From Microbacterium arborescens (GTDB lineage: Bacteria; Actinomycetota; Actinomycetes; Actinomycetales; Microbacteriaceae): a stretch of 64,000 bases of DNA. The stretch is taken from positions 248,001 through 312,000 of the forward strand of contig QNUV01000041.1 of NCBI GenBank assembly GCA_003339645.1, in the 5' to 3' direction. Below, in pieces: positions 16,747 through 25,544 of the stretch. Every line of letters starts with the position of its first letter. The stretch's first letter is position 1. The position numbers were made by a program, and so were the translations under genes. The notes under the pieces are model-generated. The model saw nothing but the letters and a program-made list of their open reading frames with translations, did not search any database and was not told the origin of the DNA.

Positions 16747-18215
16747 CGCCTGCGCGGCTGGGAGGCCTGCGCACCCTGCGTGGGCGCTCGGTCGCGATGA
16801 TCTCCGGGCTCCTTCTGGCGTCCGTCACCGTCTTCGGCGTCGTCTCCGTAGCCATCCTGCGGCAGAGTCTCGTCACCCAGGCCGAGTCGACGCTGTACCT
16901 CGCGAACGACACAGCCATCGGGCAGACTCTCACGGCCGTGGACGCGAGCGGAAGCGTTCCGACGTTCGACGACGTGTCACTCGCAGTTCCCTCCGACGGG
17001 TTCTTCTTCGTCATCCAGGACGGGGAGGTCGCGGTGTCGGCGTTCTTCACCCGTGACTACACCTACCGTCCGATGACAGAGCGCGAACTCACCCACGTTC
17101 GTGACGGGATGGCGGAGAGCGGCTACACCACGATGATGGACGTCGCCGACGACGGCGGGTACCTCGTGACGGCCTCCGATGTCGAGGCGGCGGACGGGCA
17201 GGAGCTCACCATCGTCAGCGGTGTGGGCCTCACCGACACCGAGACGGTCGTCCGCACCTACGCCCTCTGGCTCGCGGTCGTCGGGATCGCGATCGCGGCG
17301 TTCGCCGCCGTGTTCGGCTGGCGGTGGACCCGGCAGCAGCTCGACCCGCTCGAGCGGGTCGCCGAGATCGCCGATGAGGTGGCGGCCACACCGCTCTCAT
17401 CCGGCGAGATCGCCCCGCAACGCCGGGTTCCCCGTGACGTGCGGCATCTGGGGTCCGAAACCGACCGCGTCGCCGACGCGCTCAATCGCCTCCTCGACCA
17501 CGTCGAGCTCTCGCTCAACGCACGTCACCGCGCCGAGGAGTCGATGCGTCGCTTCATCGCCGAGGCGAGCCACGAGCTGCGCAACCCCCTCGCCTCCATC
17601 CGCGGCTACGCCGACTTCTACGCGCAACCCGATGCCGGCGCCGACCCCCTCGAGACGCAGGGCGTCCTCCAGCGCATCGGGTCGGAGGCGTCGCGGATGA
17701 GCGCGCTCATCGACGACCTGCTCTTGCTCGCGCGTCTCGACGCCGACCCGGTGGTCGCGCGCGACGACGTCGAACTGTCGATGATCGTGGCGGAGACCGC
17801 TTCCGACGCGAGGTTCGCCTATCCCGGGCACGTCTGGCGCATCGCTCTGCCCGACGAGGACGTCACGGTGGTCGGGGATGAGGGCGCGATCCGGCAGATG
17901 CTGTTGAATCTCGTCGCCAACGCGGGGCACCACACTCCGGACGGAACCAGTGTGACCGTGTCCATCGAGACGACGTCGACCTCCGTCGAAGTGGTCGTCG
18001 AGGACGACGGACCGGGAATCGACCCCGAGGCGCTGCCCACCATCTTCGATCGCTTCACCCAGGCGGGGAGCCGGTCGCAGACACGCGGGACCACGGTCGG
18101 GCTCGGTCTCGCAATCGTGCAGGCGCTCGCGACAGCCTCGGGCTACGAGGTCTCGGTCACCAGCTCGAGCGCGGGCACGCGATTCGGGATTCGGATTCCG
18201 ACGAGCACCGCCTGA
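16743..18215 (+). CDS. two-component sensor histidine kinase
   Basis: The product is 490 residues. Two membrane segments (about 18-40 and 175-197) enclose an extracytoplasmic sensor domain. HAMP follows, with WRWTRQQLDPLERVAEIADE. The HisKA box SHELRNPLASIRG has phospho-acceptor H277. The ATPase domain has N box NLVANAGHHTPDG, G1 DDGPGI, F box FDRF and G2 GLGLAIVQ. The start overlaps the response regulator stop (GTGA), so the pair is translationally coupled. The layout resembles the TrcS/TcrY group of actinobacterial kinases. The signal is unknown; the sensor domain has no motif I recognise. Confidence 0.93.
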   Translation: MTPARLGGLRTLRGRSVAMISGLLLASVTVFGVVSVAILRQSLVTQAESTLYLANDTAIGQTLTAVDASGSVPTFDDVSLAVPSDGFFFVIQDGEVAVSAFFTRDYTYRPMTERELTHVRDGMAESGYTTMMDVADDGGYLVTASDVEAADGQELTIVSGVGLTDTETVVRTYALWLAVVGIAIAAFAAVFGWRWTRQQLDPLERVAEIADEVAATPLSSGEIAPQRRVPRDVRHLGSETDRVADALNRLLDHVELSLNARHRAEESMRRFIAEASHELRNPLASIRGYADFYAQPDAGADPLETQGVLQRIGSEASRMSALIDDLLLLARLDADPVVARDDVELSMIVAETASDARFAYPGHVWRIALPDEDVTVVGDEGAIRQMLLNLVANAGHHTPDGTSVTVSIETTSTSVEVVVEDDGPGIDPEALPTIFDRFTQAGSRSQTRGTTVGLGLAIVQALATASGYEVSVTSSSAGTRFGIRIPTSTA

Positions 18216-18338
18216 TCGCCGCACGCGACCAGCGCGCTTAATTCGCGCACAGGGCCACGATCTACCGTCGACCGGCCGCGCGGTATCTGCCGCACGCGCC
18301 CGTGTCATCATCCGGCCCGTCGCCGAGGAGAGCCTGCC

Positions 18339-19640
18339 GTGTCCCTGCCGACCACCCCGATCGCTCGAGCCCTCGAGTCGACCCGCCGTTCCTTCCGCGA
18401 CCGTTGGCACGACTTCGGCCGCCCGCCCCGTCTCATGGGCGTCGATGTGGCGCGCGGCCTCGCGATCTTCGGCATGATCGGCGCGCATACCGGGATCGTG
18501 TGGATGGTCGCCGGTCCCGACGGCCCCGACCTCGCGGCGATCGTCCAGGGACGATCTTCCATCCTCTTCGCCGTGGTCGCCGGCATCTCCGTCGCTCTCG
18601 CGACCGGACGCGGACAGCGTCCCCGGGGAGAGGCACTGCGGTCCGCGCGTCTGCGCATGGCCGGCCGCGCCCTCGTCGTTCTCGCCCTCGGGCTGGCGCT
18701 GGAAATGCTCGGCAGCGGGATCGCCGTCATCCTGCCCATCTACGGCATCCTCTTCCTGATCCTCATCCCGTTCCTGGGCCTGCGTCGCCGAACCCTCGCG
18801 CTCACCGCGGCCGCGATCGCCGTGGCGGGGCCGACCGTCGTCGCGCTCCTGCGTGCGGTGACGCTCTCGGGCGCCGGCATCCCGCAGGGAATCGGCGGCA
18901 CCGCGGTCGACTTCCTCCTCAGCGGCTCGTATCCGCTGACCGTGTGGCTGCCCCTGGTCCTCGCCGGGATGGCGCTCGGGCGGCTGCGACTCGACCGGCC
19001 GCGGACCGCGGCGGTGCTGCTCGGGTCCGGAGTCGGGCTCGCCGCCTTCGGCTACGGCCTGGGCGACGCGTTCAACGGAACTGTCCGCGGGTGGCTCACG
19101 GGATCGGGGAGCGTCTCGTCGTCATCCGCGCTGTCGTCTTCGGGAGTGTCGTCGCTGTTGCCGGGATCATCCTCGTCGATGCGTCCCGACGCGCGCAGCT
19201 ATCTCGAACAGCTGAGCGAGGTCGATCTGGGAGCCGCGCTGTCTCAGGCGTGGGGTGTGACGCCGCACTCGGGAGGGACATGGGAGATCATCGGGTCGGG
19301 CGGATTCGCCTTCGCCGTCGTCGGCGCCTGCCTGCTCGCCGCGAGTCCGTTCCGGGCGCTGCTCGTGCCGCTGGCCGCCGTCGGATCGATGCCCCTCACG
19401 GCGTACACGGCGCACGTCGTCTCTTTCGCCGTCCTGATCTCGCCGCTCGCGCTCGCGCCGGGTCTCGCGTCGTGGGACGGCGACCCCGCCGCCAGCGGCT
19501 GGTTCTGGATCGGATGCGTCGCGGCCCTTCTCGCCGCGTGTACGACCTGGGCTCTCAGTCGCGGCCGTGGGCCCCTCGAGTCACTCGTGGCCGGCGCCGC
19601 GCATCGAGTCGATCGACCCGCGGACAGCGGAGCCCGCTAG
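18339..19640 (+). CDS. HGSNAT/DUF418-type multispanning membrane protein (putative acyltransferase)
   Basis: The product is 433 residues with about 9-10 membrane segments. The N-terminal block RLMGVDVARGLAIFGMIGAH is the hallmark of the heparan-alpha-glucosaminide N-acetyltransferase catalytic family (PF07786), and the C-terminal part resembles DUF418. Members are thought to transfer acyl groups across the membrane to sugars, but no substrate is known for bacterial ones. An odd feature is a Ser-rich low-complexity loop around residues 255-285 (GSVSSSSALSSSGVSSLLPG) between two membrane segments. The GTG start has a GAGGAGAG site. A terminator hairpin follows the stop. Confidence 0.78.
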   Translation: MSLPTTPIARALESTRRSFRDRWHDFGRPPRLMGVDVARGLAIFGMIGAHTGIVWMVAGPDGPDLAAIVQGRSSILFAVVAGISVALATGRGQRPRGEALRSARLRMAGRALVVLALGLALEMLGSGIAVILPIYGILFLILIPFLGLRRRTLALTAAAIAVAGPTVVALLRAVTLSGAGIPQGIGGTAVDFLLSGSYPLTVWLPLVLAGMALGRLRLDRPRTAAVLLGSGVGLAAFGYGLGDAFNGTVRGWLTGSGSVSSSSALSSSGVSSLLPGSSSSMRPDARSYLEQLSEVDLGAALSQAWGVTPHSGGTWEIIGSGGFAFAVVGACLLAASPFRALLVPLAAVGSMPLTAYTAHVVSFAVLISPLALAPGLASWDGDPAASGWFWIGCVAALLAACTTWALSRGRGPLESLVAGAAHRVDRPADSGAR

Positions 19641-19648
19641 AAACGCGG

Positions 19649-19678
19649 AAGGGGCCGGTCCGATCGGACCGACCCCTT
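19649..19678. terminator. bidirectional hairpin between converging genes
   Basis: AAGGGGCCGGTCC and GGACCGACCCCTT form a 13-bp stem with one mismatch and a GATC loop, between the HGSNAT-like gene and the convergent cold shock gene. Confidence 0.7.
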
Positions 19679-19693
19679 CACTGCGTCGAACGC

Positions 19694-19897
19694 TCAGAGA
19701 GCGCGGATGTTCGTCGCCTGCAGGCCCTTCTGGCCCTGCTCCACGTCGAACTCGACCTTCTGGTTCTCGAACAGGTTGCGGTGTCCAGTGCCGGCGATGG
19801 CGCTGAAGTGCGCGAACACGTCCGCGGTGCCGTCGTCCGGAGCGATGAAGCCGAACCCCTTCTCCGAGTTGAACCATTTGACGGTGCCAGTGGCCAT
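19694..19897 (-). CDS. cold shock protein, CspA family
   Basis: The product is a 67-residue single cold shock domain that binds single-stranded RNA and DNA and acts as an RNA chaperone. It starts [18 protein letters not shown], containing RNP1 (KGFGFI), and continues with RNP2 (VFAHFSAI). The length is typical. A GAAGGAAAA stretch upstream of the ATG is the likely ribosome binding site. About 310 nt separate the start from the upstream nrdI stop, room for the long 5' leader found on many cold shock mRNAs. Confidence 0.95.
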   Translation of the reverse strand: MATGTVKWFNSEKGFGFIAPDDGTADVFAHFSAIAGTGHRNLFENQKVEFDVEQGQKGLQATNIRAL

Positions 19898-20207
19898 GTC
19901 GTCATTTTCCTTCTGTGTTCTGGGACCACCGCTGTGATGATCCGGATACCGCTGCGGCCGGGCCGCTGCGGAGTGTGTGGGGGCGAGCAGATACTCGCCG
20001 GTGTGGGCGACCGGTCCAGATAGGTGCGGTCGCGGGGCCGAGAGCACGGCCCGGGTGCGTGAGATCGACGGCGGAATGAAACGAAGTGCACGTCGGAGCG
20101 AACCGACGGAGAGGCGCGCCGTGACGCACCGACTCTCGAATGCTACGCGATTTCGGACGCCCGTGGGGCGATGCTTCGTGCAATGTCGTCGAAAGACGCG
20201 ATACGAC
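19898..20207 (-). other. 310-nt non-coding stretch upstream of the cold shock gene
   Basis: No convincing gene is visible. It contains a short GC-rich hairpin (GCGGC-CGG-GCCGC) inside a direct repeat of CCGCTGCGG near 19950-19975. It may be the promoter and a structured 5' leader of the cold shock mRNA, but I cannot place the promoter with confidence. Confidence 0.4.
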
Positions 20208-20654
20208 TCATGGATGCTGCGCGGTGGGGTCGCTCCCGAAGCGCGCATCGAAAGCGGCGAGGATACGAGCGCACTCCAGCACGTCCTCCGGGGTGCCGGC
20301 GAGCTCGAACTCGAACACGACCGGACGTCCCGACGCCCGGGCGAGCTCGCGGGCCGCCGCCTGGTAGTGGTCTCCGAAGTTGCGGTTGCCGGAGCCGATG
20401 ATCCCGACGAGGCGCCGGCGGTTGGCGGGGGAGCGGAGGAAGGCGCGGACTGCTGCCGGCAGAGTCGCGTGAGCATCATTGCCCGCCTTGTACGACGGTG
20501 TCAGCAGGACCCAGGGTCCCGGTGCCTCGCTCGCACGCACCGTCCGCTCGGACAGGTCCCGCACCGGCCGTCCGTCCGAGTCGTGCAGGTTACGCGCGAA
20601 GCGGCGGATGAGGTTCGAGGTCGAGGAGAAGAAGTAGACCGGGAGTTGCGCCAC
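20208..20654 (-). CDS. nrdI: NrdI, flavodoxin-like activator of class Ib ribonucleotide reductase
   Basis: The product is about 148 residues. The N-terminal phosphate loop [14 protein letters not shown] binds FMN, and the later blocks [10 protein letters not shown] and [15 protein letters not shown] match NrdI. NrdI supplies the oxidant that assembles the Mn(III)2-tyrosyl radical cofactor of NrdF. The usual partners nrdH, nrdE and nrdF are not adjacent: the neighbours are a cold shock gene and adhE. The GTG at 20654 (VAQLPVYFF) fits the family length; there is no clear ribosome binding site, but CAGACT lies 7 nt upstream, close to the leaderless pattern seen in this window. The C-terminus runs about 10 residues past the conserved part. 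Confidence 0.85.
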   Translation of the reverse strand: MAQLPVYFFSSTSNLIRRFARNLHDSDGRPVRDLSERTVRASEAPGPWVLLTPSYKAGNDAHATLPAAVRAFLRSPANRRRLVGIIGSGNRNFGDHYQAAARELARASGRPVVFEFELAGTPEDVLECARILAAFDARFGSDPTAQHP

Positions 20655-20741
20655 GGGGCCCAGTCTGCGCCGGTAGAGCGCCCGAGGCAGTGCGGGGCAG
20701 CGGGAAAACCCGTATTCGATTTGTTCCGGCCCGGGGACTCT

Positions 20742-20756
20742 TGTGGTCAGACCACA
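20742..20756 (+). promoter_or_regulatory. 15-bp perfect palindrome upstream of adhE
   Basis: TGTGGTC-A-GACCACA contains TGGTCAGACCA, which fits the TGGTnnnACCA pattern bound by FadR/PdhR-type GntR regulators. It lies 88 nt upstream of the adhE ATG, between divergent nrdI and adhE. The binding protein is not in the window. Confidence 0.5.
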
Positions 20757-20844
20757 TGAGCCACACTGGGGACACGGGGTCGAGGTCCCTCCATCCCGGA
20801 TTCGGACACAGACGCGGAGACCGTCCGCGCCGGGAAGGCTCACG

Positions 20845-23589
20845 ATGTCCATCGCCGTCGACGCCCTCGTCACCCGGGCACAGCGTGCCCTCGACGAGTA
20901 CGCGCACTTCACCCAGGAACAGGTCGACCACATCGTCCGCAAGGCGTCGGTGGCGGCGTTGCACCACCACGGCGAGCTCGCTGTCATGGCGGTCGAGGAG
21001 ACCGGGCGCGGCCTCTTCGAGGACAAGGCCGTGAAGAACATGTTCGCCTGCGAACACGTCACCCACTCGATCATCGATCAGAAGACCGTCGGCGTCATCG
21101 CGCACGACGAGCTCACGGGGATCACCGAGATCGCCGATCCGGTCGGAGTGATCTGCGCGCTGACTCCGGTGACGAACCCGACCTCGACCGCGATCTTCAA
21201 GTCGCTCATCGCACTCAAGACGCGCAACCCGATCGTCTTCGGCTTCCACCCGTCTGCGCAGCGCTGCTCGTCGGAGGCCGCCCGCATCGTCCGCGACGCC
21301 GCGGTCGCGGCCGGTGCCCCCGCCGACTGCATCCAGTGGATCGAAGAGCCGTCGATGGAGGCGTCCGGCGAGCTGATGAACCACCCGGGCGTCGCTCTCA
21401 TCCTCGCCACCGGCGGCAACGCGATGGTCCGAGCCGCGTACTCGTGCGGCAAGCCCGCCCTCGGTGTCGGCGCGGGCAACGTTCCGGCCTTCATCGAACG
21501 CACCGCCGACGTCGGCCGCGCCGTCAACGACATCGTGCTCTCGAAGTCGTTCGACATGGGCATGGTGTGCGCGAGCGAGCAGGCGGTCGTCCTGGATGGG
21601 CCCATCGCCGAAGAGGCGCTCGAGGAGTTCGCCCGCCTGCACGCCTACCGGGTGAGCAGCGAGGAGAAGGCGATGCTCGAGGAGTTCATCTTCGGTGTCA
21701 CCGCCGACAGCGCCAACTGCGCCGACGCGAAGCTCAATGCGCGGGTCGTCGGTCAATCGCCGGTCTGGATCGCCGAGCAGGCGGGCTTCACGGTCCCCGC
21801 GGACACGTCCATCCTCCTGGCCGACGTTGCAGGCGTCGGCCCGCACGAGCCGCTCACGCGCGAAAAGCTCGCCCCCGTCCTCGCCGTGCTCCGTGCCGAG
21901 ACTCCGGATGAGGGAATCGAGCTCTCGCGGCAGATGGTGGCGTTCGACGGGCTCGGTCACTCCGGCGCGATCCACTCGAACGACGCGGAGGTGATCGCCC
22001 GCTTCGCGGAGGTCGTCAAGGCGGTCCGCATCATCGAGAACTCGCCGTCGGCTCTCGGCGGCATCGGCGACATCTACAACGCCTTCCTGCCCTCGCTGAC
22101 CCTCGGCTGCGGCTCGTACGGTCACAACTCCGTCTCCAACAACGTCTCGGCGGTGAACCTGGTGAACGTCAAGCGCGTCGGACGGCGCAACAACAACCTG
22201 CAGTGGTTCAAGATCCCGGCGAAGACCTACTTCGAGCCGCACGCGATCCGGTACCTGGCCGACATGAGGGGAGTCGAGCGGGTCAGCATCATCACCGATG
22301 AGACCATGACCTCGCTCGGCTACGTCGACCGCATCACCGATGTCCTGAACCGGCGTGAGAACCGTGTCCAGGTGCAGTTGCTGAACCAGGTCCGGCCCGA
22401 GCCGAAGGTCTCGGAGGTCGTGGCGGGCGCGGAGCAGCTGCGCCAGTTCCAGCCCGACACGATCATCGCGCTCGGTGGCGGGTCACCGATGGATGCCGCG
22501 AAGGTGATGTGGCTGCTGTACGAGAACCCCGAGATCGAATTCTCCGACATGCGGGAGAAGTTCTTCGACGTGCGCAAGCGTGCGTTCACCTTCCCCGAGA
22601 TGGGCAAGAAGGCCAAGCTGGTCTGCGTCCCCACCACGTCGGGAACGGGCTCGGAGATGACTCCATTCGCCGTCATCACCGACGACGCCACCGGGATGAA
22701 GTATCCGCTGGCCGACTACGCGCTGACACCGTCCGTCGCCATCATCGATCCTGAGCTGACGCGCGTGCTTCCGGGTTTCCTCGTGGCCGACGCCGGCTTC
22801 GACGCTCTGACGCACGCGACCGAGGCCTACGTGTCGGTGTACGCCAACGACTACACCGACGGGCTCTGCCTGCACGCGATCAAGCTCATCTTCGAGAACA
22901 TCGAGCGCAGCACGAAGGCGCAACCGGGATCGACCGACAGCGCGGATCGGAAGGCTCGCGAGAAGATGCACAACGCTGCATCGATAGCCGGTATGGCCTT
23001 CGGCAACGCGTTCCTCGGGATCGTGCACGCGATGGCGCACGTCACCGGCGCCACGTACAAGCTCGTGCACGGACGGACCAACGCGGTCTACCTGCCGCAC
23101 GTGATCCGGTACAACGGCACCGTCCCGACCAAGCTCACGAGCTGGCCCAAGTACGAGCGGTACATCGCTCCTGAGCGCTTCCAGCAGATCGCGCAGCACC
23201 TCGGGCTTCCCGCCGCGACGCCGGAAGAAGGTGTCGAGAGCTACGCCCGCGCGGTGGAGGATCTGCGTGACCGCGTCGGCATCGAGCGCTCGTTCCAGGC
23301 GCAGGGCGTCGACGAGGCCCGCTTCCTCGACAACCTGCACAGCCTCGCGATGGCCGCTTACGAGGATCAGTGCGCCCCCGCGAACCCGCGGATGCCGATG
23401 ATCGACGACATGAAGACGCTCATGGAAGCCGCGTACTACGGCACCTCGTTCGCCGATGTGCGCGCCACCCGTGCCGCGGCCGTCGTCGCCGCGGACGCCG
23501 CCCTCCCGGCGACTCCCGTCGATGCGCAGACCCCCGACGCACCCGCGAAGAAGGGCAGCGGGAAGGCGAAGGCGGCGCACGGCGCCTGA
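20845..23589 (+). CDS. adhE: bifunctional acetaldehyde-CoA/alcohol dehydrogenase AdhE
   Basis: The product is 914 residues. The N-terminal aldehyde dehydrogenase domain (to about 440) has the catalytic Cys C242 in GMVCASEQAV. It is joined to an iron-dependent alcohol dehydrogenase domain with GGGSPMDAAKVMWLL, TTSGTGSEMTPFAV and the metal ligands in DAGFDALTHATEAYV and HAMAHVTGATYKLVHG. It converts acetyl-CoA to ethanol in two NADH-dependent steps and forms helical filaments (spirosomes) in E. coli. The last 30 or so residues are an Ala/Lys/Pro-rich tail (APAKKGSGKAKAAHGA) not found in E. coli AdhE. The ATG at 20845 follows GGGAAGG. The gene appears monocistronic, with its own terminator. A fermentative enzyme in what is probably an aerobe suggests survival under low oxygen. 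Confidence 0.95.
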   Translation: MSIAVDALVTRAQRALDEYAHFTQEQVDHIVRKASVAALHHHGELAVMAVEETGRGLFEDKAVKNMFACEHVTHSIIDQKTVGVIAHDELTGITEIADPVGVICALTPVTNPTSTAIFKSLIALKTRNPIVFGFHPSAQRCSSEAARIVRDAAVAAGAPADCIQWIEEPSMEASGELMNHPGVALILATGGNAMVRAAYSCGKPALGVGAGNVPAFIERTADVGRAVNDIVLSKSFDMGMVCASEQAVVLDGPIAEEALEEFARLHAYRVSSEEKAMLEEFIFGVTADSANCADAKLNARVVGQSPVWIAEQAGFTVPADTSILLADVAGVGPHEPLTREKLAPVLAVLRAETPDEGIELSRQMVAFDGLGHSGAIHSNDAEVIARFAEVVKAVRIIENSPSALGGIGDIYNAFLPSLTLGCGSYGHNSVSNNVSAVNLVNVKRVGRRNNNLQWFKIPAKTYFEPHAIRYLADMRGVERVSIITDETMTSLGYVDRITDVLNRRENRVQVQLLNQVRPEPKVSEVVAGAEQLRQFQPDTIIALGGGSPMDAAKVMWLLYENPEIEFSDMREKFFDVRKRAFTFPEMGKKAKLVCVPTTSGTGSEMTPFAVITDDATGMKYPLADYALTPSVAIIDPELTRVLPGFLVADAGFDALTHATEAYVSVYANDYTDGLCLHAIKLIFENIERSTKAQPGSTDSADRKAREKMHNAASIAGMAFGNAFLGIVHAMAHVTGATYKLVHGRTNAVYLPHVIRYNGTVPTKLTSWPKYERYIAPERFQQIAQHLGLPAATPEEGVESYARAVEDLRDRVGIERSFQAQGVDEARFLDNLHSLAMAAYEDQCAPANPRMPMIDDMKTLMEAAYYGTSFADVRATRAAAVVAADAALPATPVDAQTPDAPAKKGSGKAKAAHGA

Positions 23590-23603
23590 CGGCGATCCGC
23601 GGA

Positions 23604-23637
23604 GCGCAGGGCCGGACCGAGGTGTCCGGCCCTGCGC
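23604..23637 (+). terminator. terminator hairpin of adhE
   Basis: GCGCAGGGCCGGAC and GTCCGGCCCTGCGC form a perfect 14-bp stem with a 6-nt loop directly after the adhE stop. The -10 of the next gene begins 2 nt after the hairpin. Confidence 0.8.
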
Positions 23638-23638
23638 C

Positions 23639-23644
23639 TACGCT
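23639..23644 (+). promoter_or_regulatory. -10 hexamer of the aldo/keto reductase gene
   Basis: TACGCT lies exactly 6 nt before the ATG at 23651, supporting a leaderless transcript. Confidence 0.5.
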
Positions 23645-23650
23645 GTAGCC

Positions 23651-24643
23651 ATGCAGCAGCGCAGCCTCGCTTCGACCTCCCGTTCCGTCTCGGCCATCGG
23701 CCTCGGCACCTGGCAGCTCGGTGCCGACTGGGGCGAGGTCGACGACGGCCAGGCTCTGGCCGTCTTGGAAGCGTCCGCCGATGCCGGCGTGACCCTCTTC
23801 GACACCGCCGACGTCTACGGCGATGGCCGCAGCGAGACGACCATCGGCCGATTCCTCGCCAGCCGACCCGGCCACGGCATCACCGTCGCAACCAAGATGG
23901 GGCGCCGCGAGGCGCAGGTGCCCGAGAACTACAACCGCGAGAACTTCCGTGCCTGGACGGAGCGGTCGCGCCGCAACCTCGGCGTCGACACGCTCGACCT
24001 CGTGCAGCTGCACTGCCCGCCGTCGGCCGTCATCGAGTCGGACGACACCTACGACGCGCTCGACGAGTTGGTTCAAGACGGAGCGATCGCCGCTTACGGG
24101 GTCTCGGTCGAGACCGCGGCGCAGGCGCTCGCCGCGATCGCGCGGCCGAACGTCACGAACATCCAGATCATCCTCAACCCGTTCCGGTTGAAGCCGCTCG
24201 ACGAGGTGCTCCCGGCAGCCCGAGCCGCCGGCGTCGCGATCTTCGCGCGCGTCCCGCTCGCGTCGGGGCTGCTGAGCGGCCGTTACACCGAGCACACCGA
24301 GTTCGCGGCGAACGACCACCGGTCGTACAACCGCAACGGCGAGGCTTTCGACCGCGGCGAGACCTTCTCGGGGGTGGACTTCGAGACCGGCGTCAAGGCG
24401 GCCCGGCGGCTTGCGGCTGCCCTTCCCGAAGGCATCACCCTGCCCGCGGCGACGCTCGCGTGGATCGCGTCGCGTCCGGGCGTCACGAGCGTCATCCCGG
24501 GAGCCCGGACGACCGAGCAGGCCCGCGCGAACGCAGCCGCGGCGGCGCTGCTCGATGACGGCACCGATCTGACCGGCTTCTCCGACGCGGTCGCGGAGGT
24601 CTACGACGAGCTCCTCCGAGCAGACATCCACCCGCACTGGTGA
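23651..24643 (+). CDS. aldo/keto reductase
   Basis: The product is a 330-residue NADPH-dependent (beta/alpha)8 oxidoreductase. The start region SAIGLGTWQLGADWGEVDD is followed by the catalytic DTADVYGDGRSE (Asp and Tyr), Lys in TKMGRR, His in LVQLHCPP and the cofactor end SRPGVTSVIPGARTTEQA. It belongs to the YajO/PdxI-like general-purpose group. The physiological substrate cannot be told. The transcript is probably leaderless from the hexamer just upstream and ends in a hairpin after the stop. Confidence 0.92.
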   Translation: MQQRSLASTSRSVSAIGLGTWQLGADWGEVDDGQALAVLEASADAGVTLFDTADVYGDGRSETTIGRFLASRPGHGITVATKMGRREAQVPENYNRENFRAWTERSRRNLGVDTLDLVQLHCPPSAVIESDDTYDALDELVQDGAIAAYGVSVETAAQALAAIARPNVTNIQIILNPFRLKPLDEVLPAARAAGVAIFARVPLASGLLSGRYTEHTEFAANDHRSYNRNGEAFDRGETFSGVDFETGVKAARRLAAALPEGITLPAATLAWIASRPGVTSVIPGARTTEQARANAAAAALLDDGTDLTGFSDAVAEVYDELLRADIHPHW

Positions 24644-24647
24644 CCGT

Positions 24648-24696
24648 GCGAGCGGCGTGGCGGGGTGTCTCCTGTGGACACCCCGCCACGCTCGCT
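24648..24696 (+). terminator. terminator hairpin after the aldo/keto reductase gene
   Basis: GTGGCGGGGTGTC and GACACCCCGCCAC form a perfect 13-bp core stem (24657-24689), extended by GCGAGC/GCTCGC with a small bulge. Confidence 0.7.
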
Positions 24697-24708
24697 TCGG
24701 GGGCGGCC

Positions 24709-24714
24709 TACGCT
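24709..24714 (+). promoter_or_regulatory. -10 hexamer of the DUF1905 gene
   Basis: TACGCT lies 6 nt before the GTG at 24721. The same hexamer and spacing occur before the aldo/keto reductase gene. Confidence 0.5.
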
Positions 24715-24720
24715 GATCGC

Positions 24721-25017
24721 GTGAAGATGGAATTCGACGCGGAGGTGTTCCGCTGGGAGGCCCGCACCCAGGATTGGTACTTCGCGGCGGTGCCGGAAGA
24801 GCCCAGCGCCGACATCCGAGAGATCCCGCGGATGCCGCGGGGGTTCGGGTCCGTTCGGGTGCGGGCGACGATCGGCGATTCCACGTGGGAGACCTCGATC
24901 TTTCCGGATGCCGGGCGCGGCGGTTACGTCCTCCCGTTGAAGCAAGCGATCCGCCGCGCCGAATCGATCGGATCCGACGGCGTCGTCCGGGTGATACTCG
25001 AGGTCCTCGACGCGTGA
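24721..25017 (+). CDS. DUF1905 domain protein
   Basis: The product is a 98-residue protein with the DUF1905 pattern: MEFDAEVFRWEARTQDWYFA, RGFGSVRVRATIGDSTWETS, then PLKQAIRRAESI and a final strand. The fold is a small beta-barrel, and the function is unknown. The GTG at 24721 is chosen from the leaderless -10; an ATG two codons later is possible. Its stop overlaps the start of the prepilin-peptidase-like gene, so the two are co-transcribed. Confidence 0.8.
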   Translation: MKMEFDAEVFRWEARTQDWYFAAVPEEPSADIREIPRMPRGFGSVRVRATIGDSTWETSIFPDAGRGGYVLPLKQAIRRAESIGSDGVVRVILEVLDA

Positions 25018-25493
25018 CGCCGCTGGCGATCGCGACGATCGTGGTCGTGGCTGCCTGTGCCGCGCTGAGTGTCGCGCTGGCGGCGGTCGACATCGCGACG
25101 CACCGGCTTCCGAACCGCCTCGTCCTCGGATTGACGGGCGCGGCCGCGAGCCTCGCGGTGCTCTCCGCCATCGAACAGGCTTCGATGGGGCCGATCGCCG
25201 GCGCGGCGGGCGCCGGAGTCGTGCTGTTCGTCGTCTACTACCTCCTGCACCGGGGCGGTCGGGCGCTGGGCGGGGGAGACGTCAAGCTCGCGGCGGCGAT
25301 CGGGCTGCTCACGGGCACGCACGACTGGGTGGCGCCGCTCGTCGCGACCGCGCTCGCGTTCTTCTGCGGCGGTCTCGTCGCCGTCGTCGTCATCGCCGCC
25401 CGCCGCGGCGACCGGCATACCCGGATACCGTTCGGCCCCTTCATGCTGCTCGGCGCATGGGCAGTCGTCGGGGGTGTCTGGGCCGGGATCTGA
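25014..25493 (+). CDS. A24-family prepilin peptidase-like membrane protease
   Basis: The product is 159 residues with about five membrane segments. The two aspartate motifs of A24 aspartic proteases are present: DIATHRLPN after the first segment and GGGDVKLAAAIG in the middle. It lacks the N-terminal methyltransferase domain of full PilD, as do the small TadV/CpaA-type enzymes. Those process the signal peptide of Flp or type IV pilins. No pilus genes are in the window, so the substrate is unknown. The GTG overlaps the DUF1905 stop. Confidence 0.85.
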   Translation: MTPLAIATIVVVAACAALSVALAAVDIATHRLPNRLVLGLTGAAASLAVLSAIEQASMGPIAGAAGAGVVLFVVYYLLHRGGRALGGGDVKLAAAIGLLTGTHDWVAPLVATALAFFCGGLVAVVVIAARRGDRHTRIPFGPFMLLGAWAVVGGVWAGI

Positions 25494-25532
25494 GGCGTGT
25501 CAAGTGCGCGGGGGCGAGGGTGAGCGCCGCGC

Positions 25533-25538
25533 TATCGT
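25533..25538 (+). promoter_or_regulatory. -10 hexamer of the yihY-like gene
   Basis: TATCGT lies 6 nt before the ATG at 25545, with no ribosome binding site between. Confidence 0.45.
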
Positions 25539-25544
25539 GGCGGC

